From a virus, in the IMG/VR virus record IMGVR_UViG_3300034198_029270, positions 1-29,708 of that record: DNA of 29,708 nt; one strand, given 5' to 3'. The notes under the pieces are model-generated. The model did no database searches. It was not told the DNA's origin and saw nothing but the letters and a program-made list of their open reading frames with translations. The translations under genes and the position numbers were made by a program. The stretch's first letter is position 1. Each line of letters opens with the position of its first letter. This document shows, in pieces, positions 13,736-22,540 of this stretch.

Positions 13736-15394
13736 ATGGCTGGATTCGTCGAAAATAATAATCCCGGACAAACCCCTGTTATTCAGAGGATCCGGGATTC
13801 CGTAAGAAAATTGAGTACCTTCGGTATGAAGTACGATGACATGGTCATCCGTAACTCACAAGCTGTTGGTGTAACCGAAGCTTCTTTTTTAAATAAGAAT
13901 AAATCGAATGTTGAGGACGAGAGCATGCTCTGGACCTTAGCTAAGCAGGATATCTCATCGAAGCAGTTCATAGGATATTTTGATAAGGATTATAAAGGTA
14001 AGAGAGATTACTTAAGAAAATTCTCTCTAAATCCAGAAATAGAATGGGTTCTGGATACAATATGTGACGAAGCAATTTCGTATGATCCGTCCAATTTTTT
14101 TGCCTATCCCGATTTTATAGATCTTAGCGACATCAACGAAAAGCTAAAGGATGACCTATATGAGACGTTTAAAAGGCTATATGATATCTGGGGATTTTCT
14201 GATGATATTACTGCATGGCAATATTTTAGGCAGTTTATAGTTGATGGATTTCTTGCTTTTGAAATAATTTACGACGACAAGGGAAAGGAAATAGTTGGAT
14301 TTAAGGAACTAGATCCAATATCTTTAGTTCCCAGTGTGGAAAAACAAATAGATGGATCTTTCATTAATACTTGGACACAATATCCACAGGATCCTAAAAA
14401 GAAAAGAGTTCTTTACGATCCTCAGATAATATACATTTCTTATGCTAAGGGTAATGCAGTATCGAGAGTAAGCTACATAGAAAGACTAATAAGACCATAC
14501 AACATTCTTAGAATCATAGAATACACTAGAGTTATATGGTCAGTAATGAACGCGTCATTTAAATTAAAAATGACAGTTCCTATTGGATCTAAATCTCCTC
14601 AAAAGGGTATGCAAACTTTAGGTGAGCTAATGAGCATTTATAAGGAGGACATTCAACTAAACGACGAGAGCGGTGAATTAAGTATAGATGGAAGGCCTAA
14701 GATTCAGTTCTATAAGAATTATCTTATGCCTTCTGGTGTTAATGGAACACCTACTATAGAACCAATAACTACAGATGGTCCCAATCTTAATGATCCTGCA
14801 CCTTTAGCTTACTTTTTTGATAAATTTATATTGGAATCTAAGGTTCCGCCATCGAGATTTCATAATCCCGACGGCGGAACAACTTCACCATATTCTAATG
14901 GAGCGGAAGGACTAGATAAGGAGGAGATAAGATTTGCTAAATTCATTTCCAGATTAAGATCAATATTCCAAGAGATTATTACAAAACCTCTATGGATCCA
15001 GATGGTAAAAAAATACCCTAGACTCGAAGACGATTTCATGTTTAAGAGTCAATTGGGACTTGATTATTTCTCAGATAACCCATTCAAATTAAACCAGGAA
15101 ATTGATATAATAAACAAAAGGAAAGAAACTGTATCTGCTTTGGGTGGAATAGTAGGTGACGAAGATAAACCGTTTTTCTCTAATGCTTTCTTAATTGAGA
15201 CCTTCCTTGGAATTTCTAAGCAAGACATTGATGCAAATAAAGAGGCATTAAAAAGGAAAGAGAAAGAGAAGAAAGAAAAGGAAAAAGAGGGAGAAGCTGG
15301 AGGTGAAGAGGGTGCTGAAGCCCCTGCAGAAACGGAAGCTCCTGCAGAGACAGAAACCGAAGCTCCTGCAGAAGAAACACCACCTGCAACTTAA
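13736..15394 (+). CDS. Portal protein, copy A (gp20-like)
   Basis: 552 residues, near T4 gp20 (524). The portal dodecamer sits at one head vertex, nucleates the prohead and is the channel for DNA. Recognisable blocks are SVMNASFKLKMTVPIGSKSPQ, MSIYKEDIQLND, RPKIQFYKNYLMPS, FISRLRSIFQEIITKPLWIQM and the early YFDKDYKGKRDYLRKFSLN. The C-terminal 60 or so residues are low complexity: a Lys/Glu stretch, then repeated Ala-Pro-Ala-Glu-Thr. A full-length second portal gene starts 23 bases later. The frame and core motifs are intact, so this copy looks functional. Confidence 0.92.
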   Translation: MAGFVENNNPGQTPVIQRIRDSVRKLSTFGMKYDDMVIRNSQAVGVTEASFLNKNKSNVEDESMLWTLAKQDISSKQFIGYFDKDYKGKRDYLRKFSLNPEIEWVLDTICDEAISYDPSNFFAYPDFIDLSDINEKLKDDLYETFKRLYDIWGFSDDITAWQYFRQFIVDGFLAFEIIYDDKGKEIVGFKELDPISLVPSVEKQIDGSFINTWTQYPQDPKKKRVLYDPQIIYISYAKGNAVSRVSYIERLIRPYNILRIIEYTRVIWSVMNASFKLKMTVPIGSKSPQKGMQTLGELMSIYKEDIQLNDESGELSIDGRPKIQFYKNYLMPSGVNGTPTIEPITTDGPNLNDPAPLAYFFDKFILESKVPPSRFHNPDGGTTSPYSNGAEGLDKEEIRFAKFISRLRSIFQEIITKPLWIQMVKKYPRLEDDFMFKSQLGLDYFSDNPFKLNQEIDIINKRKETVSALGGIVGDEDKPFFSNAFLIETFLGISKQDIDANKEALKRKEKEKKEKEKEGEAGGEEGAEAPAETEAPAETETEAPAEETPPAT

Positions 15395-15417
15395 AGAGAA
15401 TACAAATATTATAGCTA

Positions 15418-17022
15418 ATGGCAGGATTTTTAGATTTTTTAAAACCAAATCAATCAGCTTTAGGTAATATCCTGAAGAACCTTTCCAATGTTGCAAAATT
15501 TGGAATGCAGTACGATGATATGGTTGTACGAAATTCCCAAGCTATTGGTAAAACCGAGGGATATTTTTTTAACCAAGAAAGCACAGGGTTTACCCAGAAT
15601 GATGCTTTCCAATGGACTGCTTCATACCAGGATACGAAGGTAAGAAAATATATTGCTTACTTTGATAAGGATTATATTGAGAAAAGAAATTACTTAAGAA
15701 AATTTTCTCTTAATGGTGAGATTGAATTCATATTGGATACTATAACAGATGAATCCATAGTTTATGACGACCGCAATTATTTTGCACAGCCAGCCTTTGT
15801 TAATCTAGATCTAAAAGATAAAATAAAAGATAAACTTGCATCCCACTATAATAGGATCTATAATGTTTTCGGATTTCAGAATACTATCCTAGCATGGCAA
15901 TATTTTAAACAGTTCCTAATTGATGGATTCCTAGCTTTCGAGATAATTTATGATAGCAAAGGAAAGGAAATAATTGGATTTAAAGAGCTTGATGCAACCT
16001 CTCTCCAACCTGTTGTAGAAAAGGTTGGAGAGAATGAATATAGACAATTCTGGATACAATACCCCAAGAATCCACAGATGACCAGAAAGCTAACTAATGA
16101 GCAGGTTATCTACATATCATATGCAAAGGGTAACACCATTTCTAGGGTTAGCTATATAGAAAGACTGGTTAGATCCTATAATATTTTAAGGATAATGGAA
16201 AATTCCAGAGTAATCTGGAATGTTATGAATGCTTCATATCGACTTAAATTCATTATTCCGATTGGTAGCCAATCTCCTCAAAAAGCGATGCAAACTTTGG
16301 GACAGTTAATGTCCAACTACAAAGAGGACATTTCTATTAATGATTCTTCTGGTGAATTAACAATAAACGGAAGACCTAAAGTACAATTTTATAAGAACTA
16401 TCTTTTCCCAGAAAAGGATGGACAAAGCCCGGATATATCTTCGCTTAACTCAGCAGGTCCTGACTTTAATGTGATGGAAAATGTCGTTTATTTTTTCAAT
16501 AAGCTAAAAATGGACTCCAAGATTCCTTATGCTAGATTTGCTTCTAAAAATACAACCCCTGGTAACTACCAAACAAGTATAGATCAGTTAGAGAGAGATG
16601 AAATAAGATTCGAGAAGTTTTTAAGAAGATTAAGATCAATATTTCAAGAGATCCTTGTTAAACCCCTTTACATACAGATGTGTCTAGAATATCCTGAATT
16701 ATCTAGGGACAAAGGATTTAAAGCAAATATCGGGTTAAACTACAATAGAGATAGTGAGTTCGAAGAAATGGTAGAACTCGCAGGATTCAGTAAAAGAACG
16801 GAATTCATAAACGGTTTAAGAGAGCTCAAAGTAAAAATTGGTGAGGAGGAGAAAGGCTATTTCGATCCTGATTTCCTAATTCAGAGATTTCTTGGAATGA
16901 ATCCTGATCAAATAAAAATGAATCAGAAGTACAAAGAAAGAGAAGAAAAGGAAGCAGAAAAAGCTAAAGAAGAAGGTGGAGAAAAAGAAGGAGAAGAAGG
17001 TGGACAAACAGTTACTCTTTAA
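15418..17022 (+). CDS. Portal protein, copy B (gp20-like)
   Basis: 534 residues, paralogue of copy A throughout: KFGMQYDDMVVRNSQAIG, YFDKDYIEKRNYLRKFSLN, AWQYFKQFLIDGFLAFEIIY, IPIGSQSPQKAMQTLGQLMS, FLRRLRSIFQEILVKPLYIQM. The match is spread over the whole length, including the wing, stem and crown-type segments, so this is a full duplication and not a domain repeat. Its C-terminal tail is again Glu/Lys/Gly-rich but without the Ala-Pro repeats. Copy B is closer to T4 gp20 in some places (FQEILVKPL, RPKVQFYKNYLFP). Which copy, or both, enters the portal ring cannot be told. Confidence 0.92.
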   Translation: MAGFLDFLKPNQSALGNILKNLSNVAKFGMQYDDMVVRNSQAIGKTEGYFFNQESTGFTQNDAFQWTASYQDTKVRKYIAYFDKDYIEKRNYLRKFSLNGEIEFILDTITDESIVYDDRNYFAQPAFVNLDLKDKIKDKLASHYNRIYNVFGFQNTILAWQYFKQFLIDGFLAFEIIYDSKGKEIIGFKELDATSLQPVVEKVGENEYRQFWIQYPKNPQMTRKLTNEQVIYISYAKGNTISRVSYIERLVRSYNILRIMENSRVIWNVMNASYRLKFIIPIGSQSPQKAMQTLGQLMSNYKEDISINDSSGELTINGRPKVQFYKNYLFPEKDGQSPDISSLNSAGPDFNVMENVVYFFNKLKMDSKIPYARFASKNTTPGNYQTSIDQLERDEIRFEKFLRRLRSIFQEILVKPLYIQMCLEYPELSRDKGFKANIGLNYNRDSEFEEMVELAGFSKRTEFINGLRELKVKIGEEEKGYFDPDFLIQRFLGMNPDQIKMNQKYKEREEKEAEKAKEEGGEKEGEEGGQTVTL

Positions 17023-17067
17023 TTTTTTATTTCCGGGAGTTTTTGGTATTTTTAGGAAAAAATATTA

Positions 17068-18399
17068 ATGAGAAAAGAACTCCAACTATTTAAAGACCTA
17101 GAATCACTAACCGGTGAGGGATCACAAAAAGCAAAACAAAAAATAATCTCTGAAAATCAGACTGAAGAATTCTTATATCTTCTTGACATCTGCTTTAATC
17201 CTTTTGTTACTACAAAACTCCATAAGATCTCGTTTAACGAGACTTTATCCGAAATTGATGCTAACCACTGGGACAATTTTAAAAATCTCGTAGAAGAGCT
17301 AAAAATAGCTCCAGCTGCAAACGATTTGCTCAGAAAAAGAGCTCAGGATATAGTGTCTTCTAGAATCTGTGAAGATTCAGAAAATGATCTTTCTCTTAGG
17401 GAAGTCTTGATGAAGATCATCACAAAAAGAATGAATATTGGGATAGGTGCTAAACTTATCAACAAAGCAATAGGAAGAGAGGTAATTCCTGATCCTTCAC
17501 TTATGTTAGCCACCGATGATCATGAGATCATAGAAAAATGGGAAAAAATTTACTGCGAGGAGAAATACGATGGAGTAAGAGTTATTGCCATGTGGGCGGA
17601 CAATAAATTCTCCTATTTTACTAGAGCTTTTAATGAGTTGGATTCTGCATGCTTTCCTAAATTGTCAGAATCTCTCAGACTAGCAATAGAAAAGAGCGGA
17701 ATAACAGGTGACGTATTCTTTGACGGAGAACTTACCGATCTGAATAGAAAATCAGTAAGCGGGAAGGTTACTCAAATTTTAAAGGGAAAGGTCGATTCTA
17801 AGATAGAGGAGGGAATGATATTTAATGTTTTCGATCTCGAGAATAGCGAAACATTAATAAAAGGGAAGGGATCAAAAAAATACAAGGAGAGAAGAGATAG
17901 TTTAGAATCGGCCATCTCGAATATCCCGGAAGGATCTAATGTAATCCTAGCCCAAATGTGGGAGATGGATACACCTGATCAAATTACCCCGATCTATAAA
18001 AATATAGTCGATCAAGGTGGTGAGGGTGTTATCTGTAAGGATAATGGTGTATACGAATGCAAAAGATCCAAATCATGGGTAAAATTCAAAGAAGTTAATG
18101 AATGCGATCTTTTAATAACTGGATGGTATCCAGGAGAGGGAAAAAGAGAAGGACTGATCGGTGGATTTATTCTGACTGATTTATCTGGGACACTCCATGT
18201 AAGAGTTGGTGCAGGATTTACTGATCTTGACCTTAAAAATTTAAGTGTCTCCCCAGATTCACATACTGGTAAGATCGTTGCAGTTCAGTATAACGTCCCT
18301 ATTACAGATAAGCACGGGAATAGATCTTTATTTCTTCCTAGGTTTGTTGAAGTGAGAAATGATAAGGATGTAGCAGACGATCTTTCCTCATTATTTTAA
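17068..18399 (+). CDS. ATP-dependent DNA ligase (T4 gp30-like)
   Basis: 443 residues (T4 ligase has 487). The nucleotidyl-lysine motif I is EEKYDGVRV with Lys at 166. Further ligase motifs follow: FDGELTD (III), EGMIFNVFD (IIIa), GGEGVICKDN (IV) and SWVKFKE (V), then an OB-fold segment with GWYPGEGKREGLIGGF. The N-terminal 150 residues form a helical DNA-binding-type domain as in T4 ligase. It seals nicks using ATP during replication and repair. It opens the replication block and is followed by the clamp-loader gene 33 bases later. An AT-rich, U-rich leader precedes the ATG; no strong ribosome site is seen. Confidence 0.93.
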   Translation: MRKELQLFKDLESLTGEGSQKAKQKIISENQTEEFLYLLDICFNPFVTTKLHKISFNETLSEIDANHWDNFKNLVEELKIAPAANDLLRKRAQDIVSSRICEDSENDLSLREVLMKIITKRMNIGIGAKLINKAIGREVIPDPSLMLATDDHEIIEKWEKIYCEEKYDGVRVIAMWADNKFSYFTRAFNELDSACFPKLSESLRLAIEKSGITGDVFFDGELTDLNRKSVSGKVTQILKGKVDSKIEEGMIFNVFDLENSETLIKGKGSKKYKERRDSLESAISNIPEGSNVILAQMWEMDTPDQITPIYKNIVDQGGEGVICKDNGVYECKRSKSWVKFKEVNECDLLITGWYPGEGKREGLIGGFILTDLSGTLHVRVGAGFTDLDLKNLSVSPDSHTGKIVAVQYNVPITDKHGNRSLFLPRFVEVRNDKDVADDLSSLF

Positions 18400-18432
18400 G
18401 AAACACTTTCACTTTCACCTCATAAAAAATAT

Positions 18433-19377
18433 ATGATACAAGAACTGCTGACGGAAAAGCTTAGACCGAGAGATTTAAGGCATATGATTTTGCCTTCTCG
18501 TATTACTAAGATATTTGAAAATGGATTGGGACACAATGTCCTTTTAAGTGGATCCCCCGGATGCGGGAAAACCACACTAGCTAAAATATTGGCTGCTCCA
18601 TTTCCTCATCTTTTTATAAATGTTTCTGACGAAAGCTCAGTAGAAACGATTAGGGTTAAGATAAATGATTTCTGCTCTACCATTTCGATCATGGACGGTA
18701 AATCATCGAAAAAGGTTGTTATCTTGGATGAGTTCGATGGTGCATCGGATCAATTCTATAAAGCATTGAGAGGAACTATAGAAAAGTTTGCAGGAAATGC
18801 AAGATTTATTGCAACATGCAACTATATAAACAAAGTTCCTGATGCTATCCAGAGTAGATTTGAAGTTATAGATTTTAATCCCATATCTAGTCAGGAGGAA
18901 GAGGATCTAAAATTAGAGTGGAATAAAAGGATAAAATTAATTTTAAATAAAACCGGGATAGAGATAGACAACGACTCTTTACTGGAATTCCAAAGAAATT
19001 ATTACCCAGATTTCCGTTCAGCTTTAAATCGAATCCAAACCTGGATGATAGAAGGAATTAAAGTAGTAGACAGTAACAAGATAAACGAGTTTGGTTGGTC
19101 GTATGAGGATATCTACAATCTTATAGTTTCTTCCAAGGATCCGATAAAAAACTACCAGAATATTTCGGGAGAATACCAAGGGAAGGTCGATGATGTTATG
19201 TCCTCATTGGGGACTGAATTTATCGATTGGATAATAAAGAATAAACCAGATCTTTCCAATATAATTCCTGCAGTAATAGTTTTAGTCGCAGACCACCAAT
19301 CTCAGAGAACCCAGGTAATCGATCCTATGGTTTCATTACTTTCCCTTGTATTCAGTATACAAAAACTAATCCCGTAA
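18433..19377 (+). CDS. Clamp loader large subunit (gp44-like AAA+ ATPase)
   Basis: 314 residues (T4 gp44 is 319). AAA+ signatures in order: N-terminal LTEKLRPRDL, Walker A GSPGCGKT (40-47), Walker B VVILDEFD (95-102), sensor 1 TCN (128-130) and the SRF arginine-finger motif (141-143). The C-terminal collar domain fills the last 100 residues. With the small subunit (probable gene at 21031) it should load the phage sliding clamp onto primer-template DNA using ATP. The sliding clamp and polymerase genes are not in this window. Confidence 0.93.
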   Translation: MIQELLTEKLRPRDLRHMILPSRITKIFENGLGHNVLLSGSPGCGKTTLAKILAAPFPHLFINVSDESSVETIRVKINDFCSTISIMDGKSSKKVVILDEFDGASDQFYKALRGTIEKFAGNARFIATCNYINKVPDAIQSRFEVIDFNPISSQEEEDLKLEWNKRIKLILNKTGIEIDNDSLLEFQRNYYPDFRSALNRIQTWMIEGIKVVDSNKINEFGWSYEDIYNLIVSSKDPIKNYQNISGEYQGKVDDVMSSLGTEFIDWIIKNKPDLSNIIPAVIVLVADHQSQRTQVIDPMVSLLSLVFSIQKLIP

Positions 19378-19387
19378 TTTCTGTATA

Positions 19388-19900
19388 ATGGATTATAAAA
19401 GGATTATTATAGTTGGAAAGGGAGGATCAGGAAAGGATTACTTAAGAAAGCAGTTGGTTCGTGCGGGATTCAGATATTGTGTTTCCCACACATCTAGGCC
19501 AATAAGGGAGGGTGAAATAGAAGGCGAAGATTATTATTTTGTTTCCCCTGAATACTTCCATACTGTTCCTTTTTACGAGTGTGTGGTTTTTAATAATTGG
19601 CACTACGGAACTTCTATTGAGGAATTTAACAATTCGGATCTGTTTATAATGACTCCTTCAGGTTTATCCAAAATGTCTCCCGATGATAGGAAACAATCCC
19701 GGGTTATCTACATAGATATAGAGGAGAGCATCAGAAGAAAAAGACTTTCCAATAGAAGAGATGCAGATGATGTTGAAAGAAGATTGAAAGCTGACGATAG
19801 GGATTTTGAAAATTTTTGTGATTTCGATCATAGAACAACTAATCCCAATTTTACACTGGAAGAGATAGAGGAAGGAATAAAAATAAGAACAAATGGTTAA
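19388..19900 (+). CDS. Guanylate-kinase-like nucleoside monophosphate kinase
   Basis: 170 residues. P-loop GKGGSGKD (10-17), with Asp where Ser/Thr is usual, as also occurs in some phage dNMP kinases. The GMP-binding signature follows: SHTSRPIREGE (33-43) and DYYFVS (48-53). It lacks part of the usual C-terminal region, being shorter than bacterial Gmk (about 205). It likely phosphorylates (d)GMP or related nucleotides to supply DNA precursors, though specificity is inferred from the signature only. The gene overlaps the next by 8 bases and lies in a replication block, consistent with a nucleotide-pool role. Confidence 0.82.
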   Translation: MDYKRIIIVGKGGSGKDYLRKQLVRAGFRYCVSHTSRPIREGEIEGEDYYFVSPEYFHTVPFYECVVFNNWHYGTSIEEFNNSDLFIMTPSGLSKMSPDDRKQSRVIYIDIEESIRRKRLSNRRDADDVERRLKADDRDFENFCDFDHRTTNPNFTLEEIEEGIKIRTNG

Positions 19901-21029
19901 TATACTAATAGACGGGAATTATATCTTCCATAAAACTTTTGGAGTTTTTGGTGGATATGGAAATGTTGATCCAGGAAAAATACTCAAGGATAAGAAAGAG
20001 CAAGCAGCTTTCATACGTAAAATATCTACTGACCTTTGTGCTTCGCTAAAAATGATTCCTCAGGGAGGAAGGATGATATTTACATCAGACAGCAGGAGCT
20101 GGAGAAAGGATATCGAAATAGAGGACGGAGGATATAAATCTGGCAGAGTTAAGGACGAAAATGTAGATTGGACTATATTTTTCGAACTCATGAAAACATT
20201 TGGTGATCACCTAGAAAAAATGGGTTTTATTTTTTCTAAAGTAGATGGTGCAGAGGGTGATGATTTATTGATGTTTTGGTCCGAACATTTTCATTCAAGA
20301 AACGAGAATTGCTTAATCATTACAGGGGATAAGGATCTACATCAGCTCGCAAGGATATCTGAAAATTCATGGACTGTTATCTGGAACAATAATCAAAAGA
20401 AAAATACATTATTCGTACCTGAGAAATGGAAAGATCAATGGCTAGACAGAGATGAGTCTATTAGCATATTTAATATGGCATCTGCCATTTCTCCGGAAAA
20501 AGAGAGATTTAAAACATTTCTTAAGAAAGCAACCATAGAGGAGGTAGAAAGTAGATCATTCATTTTCATTAAGGTATTAATGGGAGATAAAGGAGATTCT
20601 GTTCCTAGCGTATGGGAGCAAACATCCGGATCAAGAACTATGGGGTTTACCCAAAAAAAGGCAGATACTGTATTTGAAGCATTTACTGCATCTGAGTGGT
20701 CAGATATCGAGTTTTCCCAGATGATGAATAACGAAGATTATTTGAATTGGGTTAGCGGTATGGTACTCCGAACATCAAAGTCAGTTGATAGCACAGAAAA
20801 CAGAAATAGGGTAAAGGAAAACATAATCAGAAATTTCAAGCTTCTGTGGCTTGATATTGATGTAATTCCTGATTTTGTCAAAGATTCGTGTGAGATTGAA
20901 ATAGAGAGGGGTATATCTCTGGATAAAAAAACAGTTACCCTGGACAGGATTAAGATACTGGAGGGAACTGAATGGGTTACTCCTAACTATCAACCTAAGG
21001 GATTTGATCCCTTTGAAAATTTTATCTAG
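19893..21029 (+). CDS. 5'-3' nuclease, RNase H / FEN family (T4 rnh-like)
   Basis: 378 residues, longer than T4 RNase H (305). Metal-binding acidic residues sit in the FEN pattern: D7 (ILIDGNY), D66 (TSDSRSW), E121/D123/D124 (AEGDDLL), D146 and D148 (TGDKDLHQL), then the H3TH motif GDKGDSVPSV (231-240). It should remove RNA primers and 5' flaps from lagging-strand fragments, next to the ligase that seals the gap. The extra length lies mostly between residues 155 and 225, where a stretch with KWKDQWLDRDES is inserted. All catalytic residues seem present. Confidence 0.9.
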   Translation: MVNILIDGNYIFHKTFGVFGGYGNVDPGKILKDKKEQAAFIRKISTDLCASLKMIPQGGRMIFTSDSRSWRKDIEIEDGGYKSGRVKDENVDWTIFFELMKTFGDHLEKMGFIFSKVDGAEGDDLLMFWSEHFHSRNENCLIITGDKDLHQLARISENSWTVIWNNNQKKNTLFVPEKWKDQWLDRDESISIFNMASAISPEKERFKTFLKKATIEEVESRSFIFIKVLMGDKGDSVPSVWEQTSGSRTMGFTQKKADTVFEAFTASEWSDIEFSQMMNNEDYLNWVSGMVLRTSKSVDSTENRNRVKENIIRNFKLLWLDIDVIPDFVKDSCEIEIERGISLDKKTVTLDRIKILEGTEWVTPNYQPKGFDPFENFI

Positions 21030-21030
21030 G

Positions 21031-21459
21031 ATGGAATTATTTGATGTAGTTAAAAATATTTTTTCTCAGGACAATAAAAAATGGGTCCAGGTTTCTAAAA
21101 ACGATAAATCCAGGAATTTTTTTATGATCAATCGGATAATGGCAATACAATTTCCGAATATAGCTAATCAATTCAATAAGATCAAAATAAATCCTGATGC
21201 TACCGTAGATTGGTGGAGAAATAACCTATCCTCTAGATATTCTAGACCTCCCAGCTGGATATACACAAAAACGATTAAAAAAGAGGCTAAGGCTAAGAAA
21301 TCTACAGGTTCATCTTGGGAAAATGTGGAAGTTTTCGTTAGAGATAGATATAATGTATCCAAGAGGGATCTTTCTGATTTAAAAAGATTTTATCCGGAAA
21401 GATATAATTCGTGGATGAAAGATATATCCGATCAGATAGGGATAAAAAATAATTCTTAA
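21031..21459 (+). CDS. Probable clamp loader small subunit (gp62-like)
   Basis: 142 residues from the ATG at 21031, 1 base after the previous stop; an in-frame ATG at 21004 would overlap. The pattern FFMINRIMAIQFPNIANQF, followed by WWRNNL, then a basic PSWIYTKTIKKEAKAKK segment and a C-terminal helical region, matches what is commonly annotated as the small clamp-loader subunit in T4-like phages. Similarity to T4 gp62 itself (187 residues) is not evident to me. Presence in the same block as gp44-like and nuclease genes supports the call. It has no ATPase motif, as expected for gp62. Confidence 0.6.
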   Translation: MELFDVVKNIFSQDNKKWVQVSKNDKSRNFFMINRIMAIQFPNIANQFNKIKINPDATVDWWRNNLSSRYSRPPSWIYTKTIKKEAKAKKSTGSSWENVEVFVRDRYNVSKRDLSDLKRFYPERYNSWMKDISDQIGIKNNS

Positions 21460-21460
21460 T

Positions 21461-22036
21461 ATGAAGAATAAACATTCTAAAATTATAGACAAAGTTATTT
21501 CAAGCTTAGATTGGGATGCTATCTTCGAGGTGAATAAATGCTTTAAACATGGTATAGGCGAGGGAACTTCTGCTATACCCGGGGTGAAAAGAAAACCATT
21601 TTCCGATGGTATAACTAAGAATGACATTAAAAATGAGCTCAAGGGATTACTCAAGTATGTAGTAGAAAACGACTATGCTGAACTGATCTATGGATATTGG
21701 ATGATATTCTGGAATAATGCAGAATGGGCAGAGGAGGATATCAGAAAAATCAGAGAGGAAATGGATGACGATGATGATGAAGGAATAGATCTGGGCGAAA
21801 TCTCAATAGATAATAGTTTGGAAGTTATTTACTCACCTCAGAGAACATTCATTGTTGAAGCTAGAAAATCTGACGGTACAAGCGAAGTAGAGGATAAGGA
21901 TGTGGTTAATCTGGAGAGTATGCTAAAAAAAGCTCTAGAATCTGAGCAGTACGAATTGGCTTCTAAGATTAGAGACGTTATAAAGCTCCAAAAAAATCAG
22001 GCGGATTCGGATACATATCCAGATGAAGTACATTAA
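21461..22036 (+). CDS. Unknown protein with C-terminal UVR-like motif
   Basis: 191 residues. N-terminal half (about 1-90) is mixed with FKHGIGEGTSAIPGVKRKPFSD; a strongly acidic stretch (EEMDDDDDEG) sits near the middle. The last third contains LESMLKKALESEQYELASKIRD, which fits the UVR motif (helical hairpin that UvrB and UvrC use to bind each other, also found in McsA and Clp-linked proteins). It starts 1 base after the previous stop and overlaps the next gene by 14 bases. The motif suggests protein-protein contact; nothing indicates nuclease activity. The UvdE-like gene lies two genes downstream. Confidence 0.65.
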   Translation: MKNKHSKIIDKVISSLDWDAIFEVNKCFKHGIGEGTSAIPGVKRKPFSDGITKNDIKNELKGLLKYVVENDYAELIYGYWMIFWNNAEWAEEDIRKIREEMDDDDDEGIDLGEISIDNSLEVIYSPQRTFIVEARKSDGTSEVEDKDVVNLESMLKKALESEQYELASKIRDVIKLQKNQADSDTYPDEVH

Positions 22037-22505
22037 ATCTATAAACGAGTATTTTGACGTAGGTGCATTTGGAGACACCTATGGTTACGGAGGAGCCAAT
22101 GGAGTTCTTAAGATAAACTATAAGCCTTTCAATGACCTTTCTGTTTCAGTTGGTCCCGATCCGAACATCGAAAGAACCGTAAAAGGATCCGAGTTTCAGC
22201 TAGGTGATGTGGTAATAGCTAAACCTCTTAACTCCAAGGATGAAGTGATAGGTGTTGTCGTTAGATCATTCAGAAATCCAGATAATCAGGAATATAGATA
22301 TTTCATTCAAGTTTACAACAAGGGTAAAAAAACGGAAAGAGTGATAGAGGTTAAATCTGACTCTATTAAATTCGCTGAAGGTGGTGATCACGGTAATATA
22401 GAATCTAAATCTAAATACAAGAATAACGACATTCCTAGCTCTGCATTTAATTCTAAGACTGTATACAATTCTAGTGAACTTGGTTTAGAAACTACCGGAG
22501 GATAG
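22023..22505 (+). CDS. Unknown protein
   Basis: 160 residues; not recognised. Starts MKYIKSINEYFD, a short N-terminal pattern that I associate with phage proteins but cannot assign. Residues about 55-115 are beta-rich (FQLGDVVIAKPL, VIGVVVRSF, YRYFIQVYN), a small barrel-like domain. The last 45 residues are Ser/Asn/Lys-rich and probably flexible. It overlaps the UVR-motif gene by 14 bases, so the two are likely translated together. A small barrel could bind nucleic acid, but no specific motif is visible. Confidence 0.6.
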   Translation: MKYIKSINEYFDVGAFGDTYGYGGANGVLKINYKPFNDLSVSVGPDPNIERTVKGSEFQLGDVVIAKPLNSKDEVIGVVVRSFRNPDNQEYRYFIQVYNKGKKTERVIEVKSDSIKFAEGGDHGNIESKSKYKNNDIPSSAFNSKTVYNSSELGLETTGG

Positions 22506-22540
22506 AAACCTAATTCTTACATTCGGATACAATAATTAAA

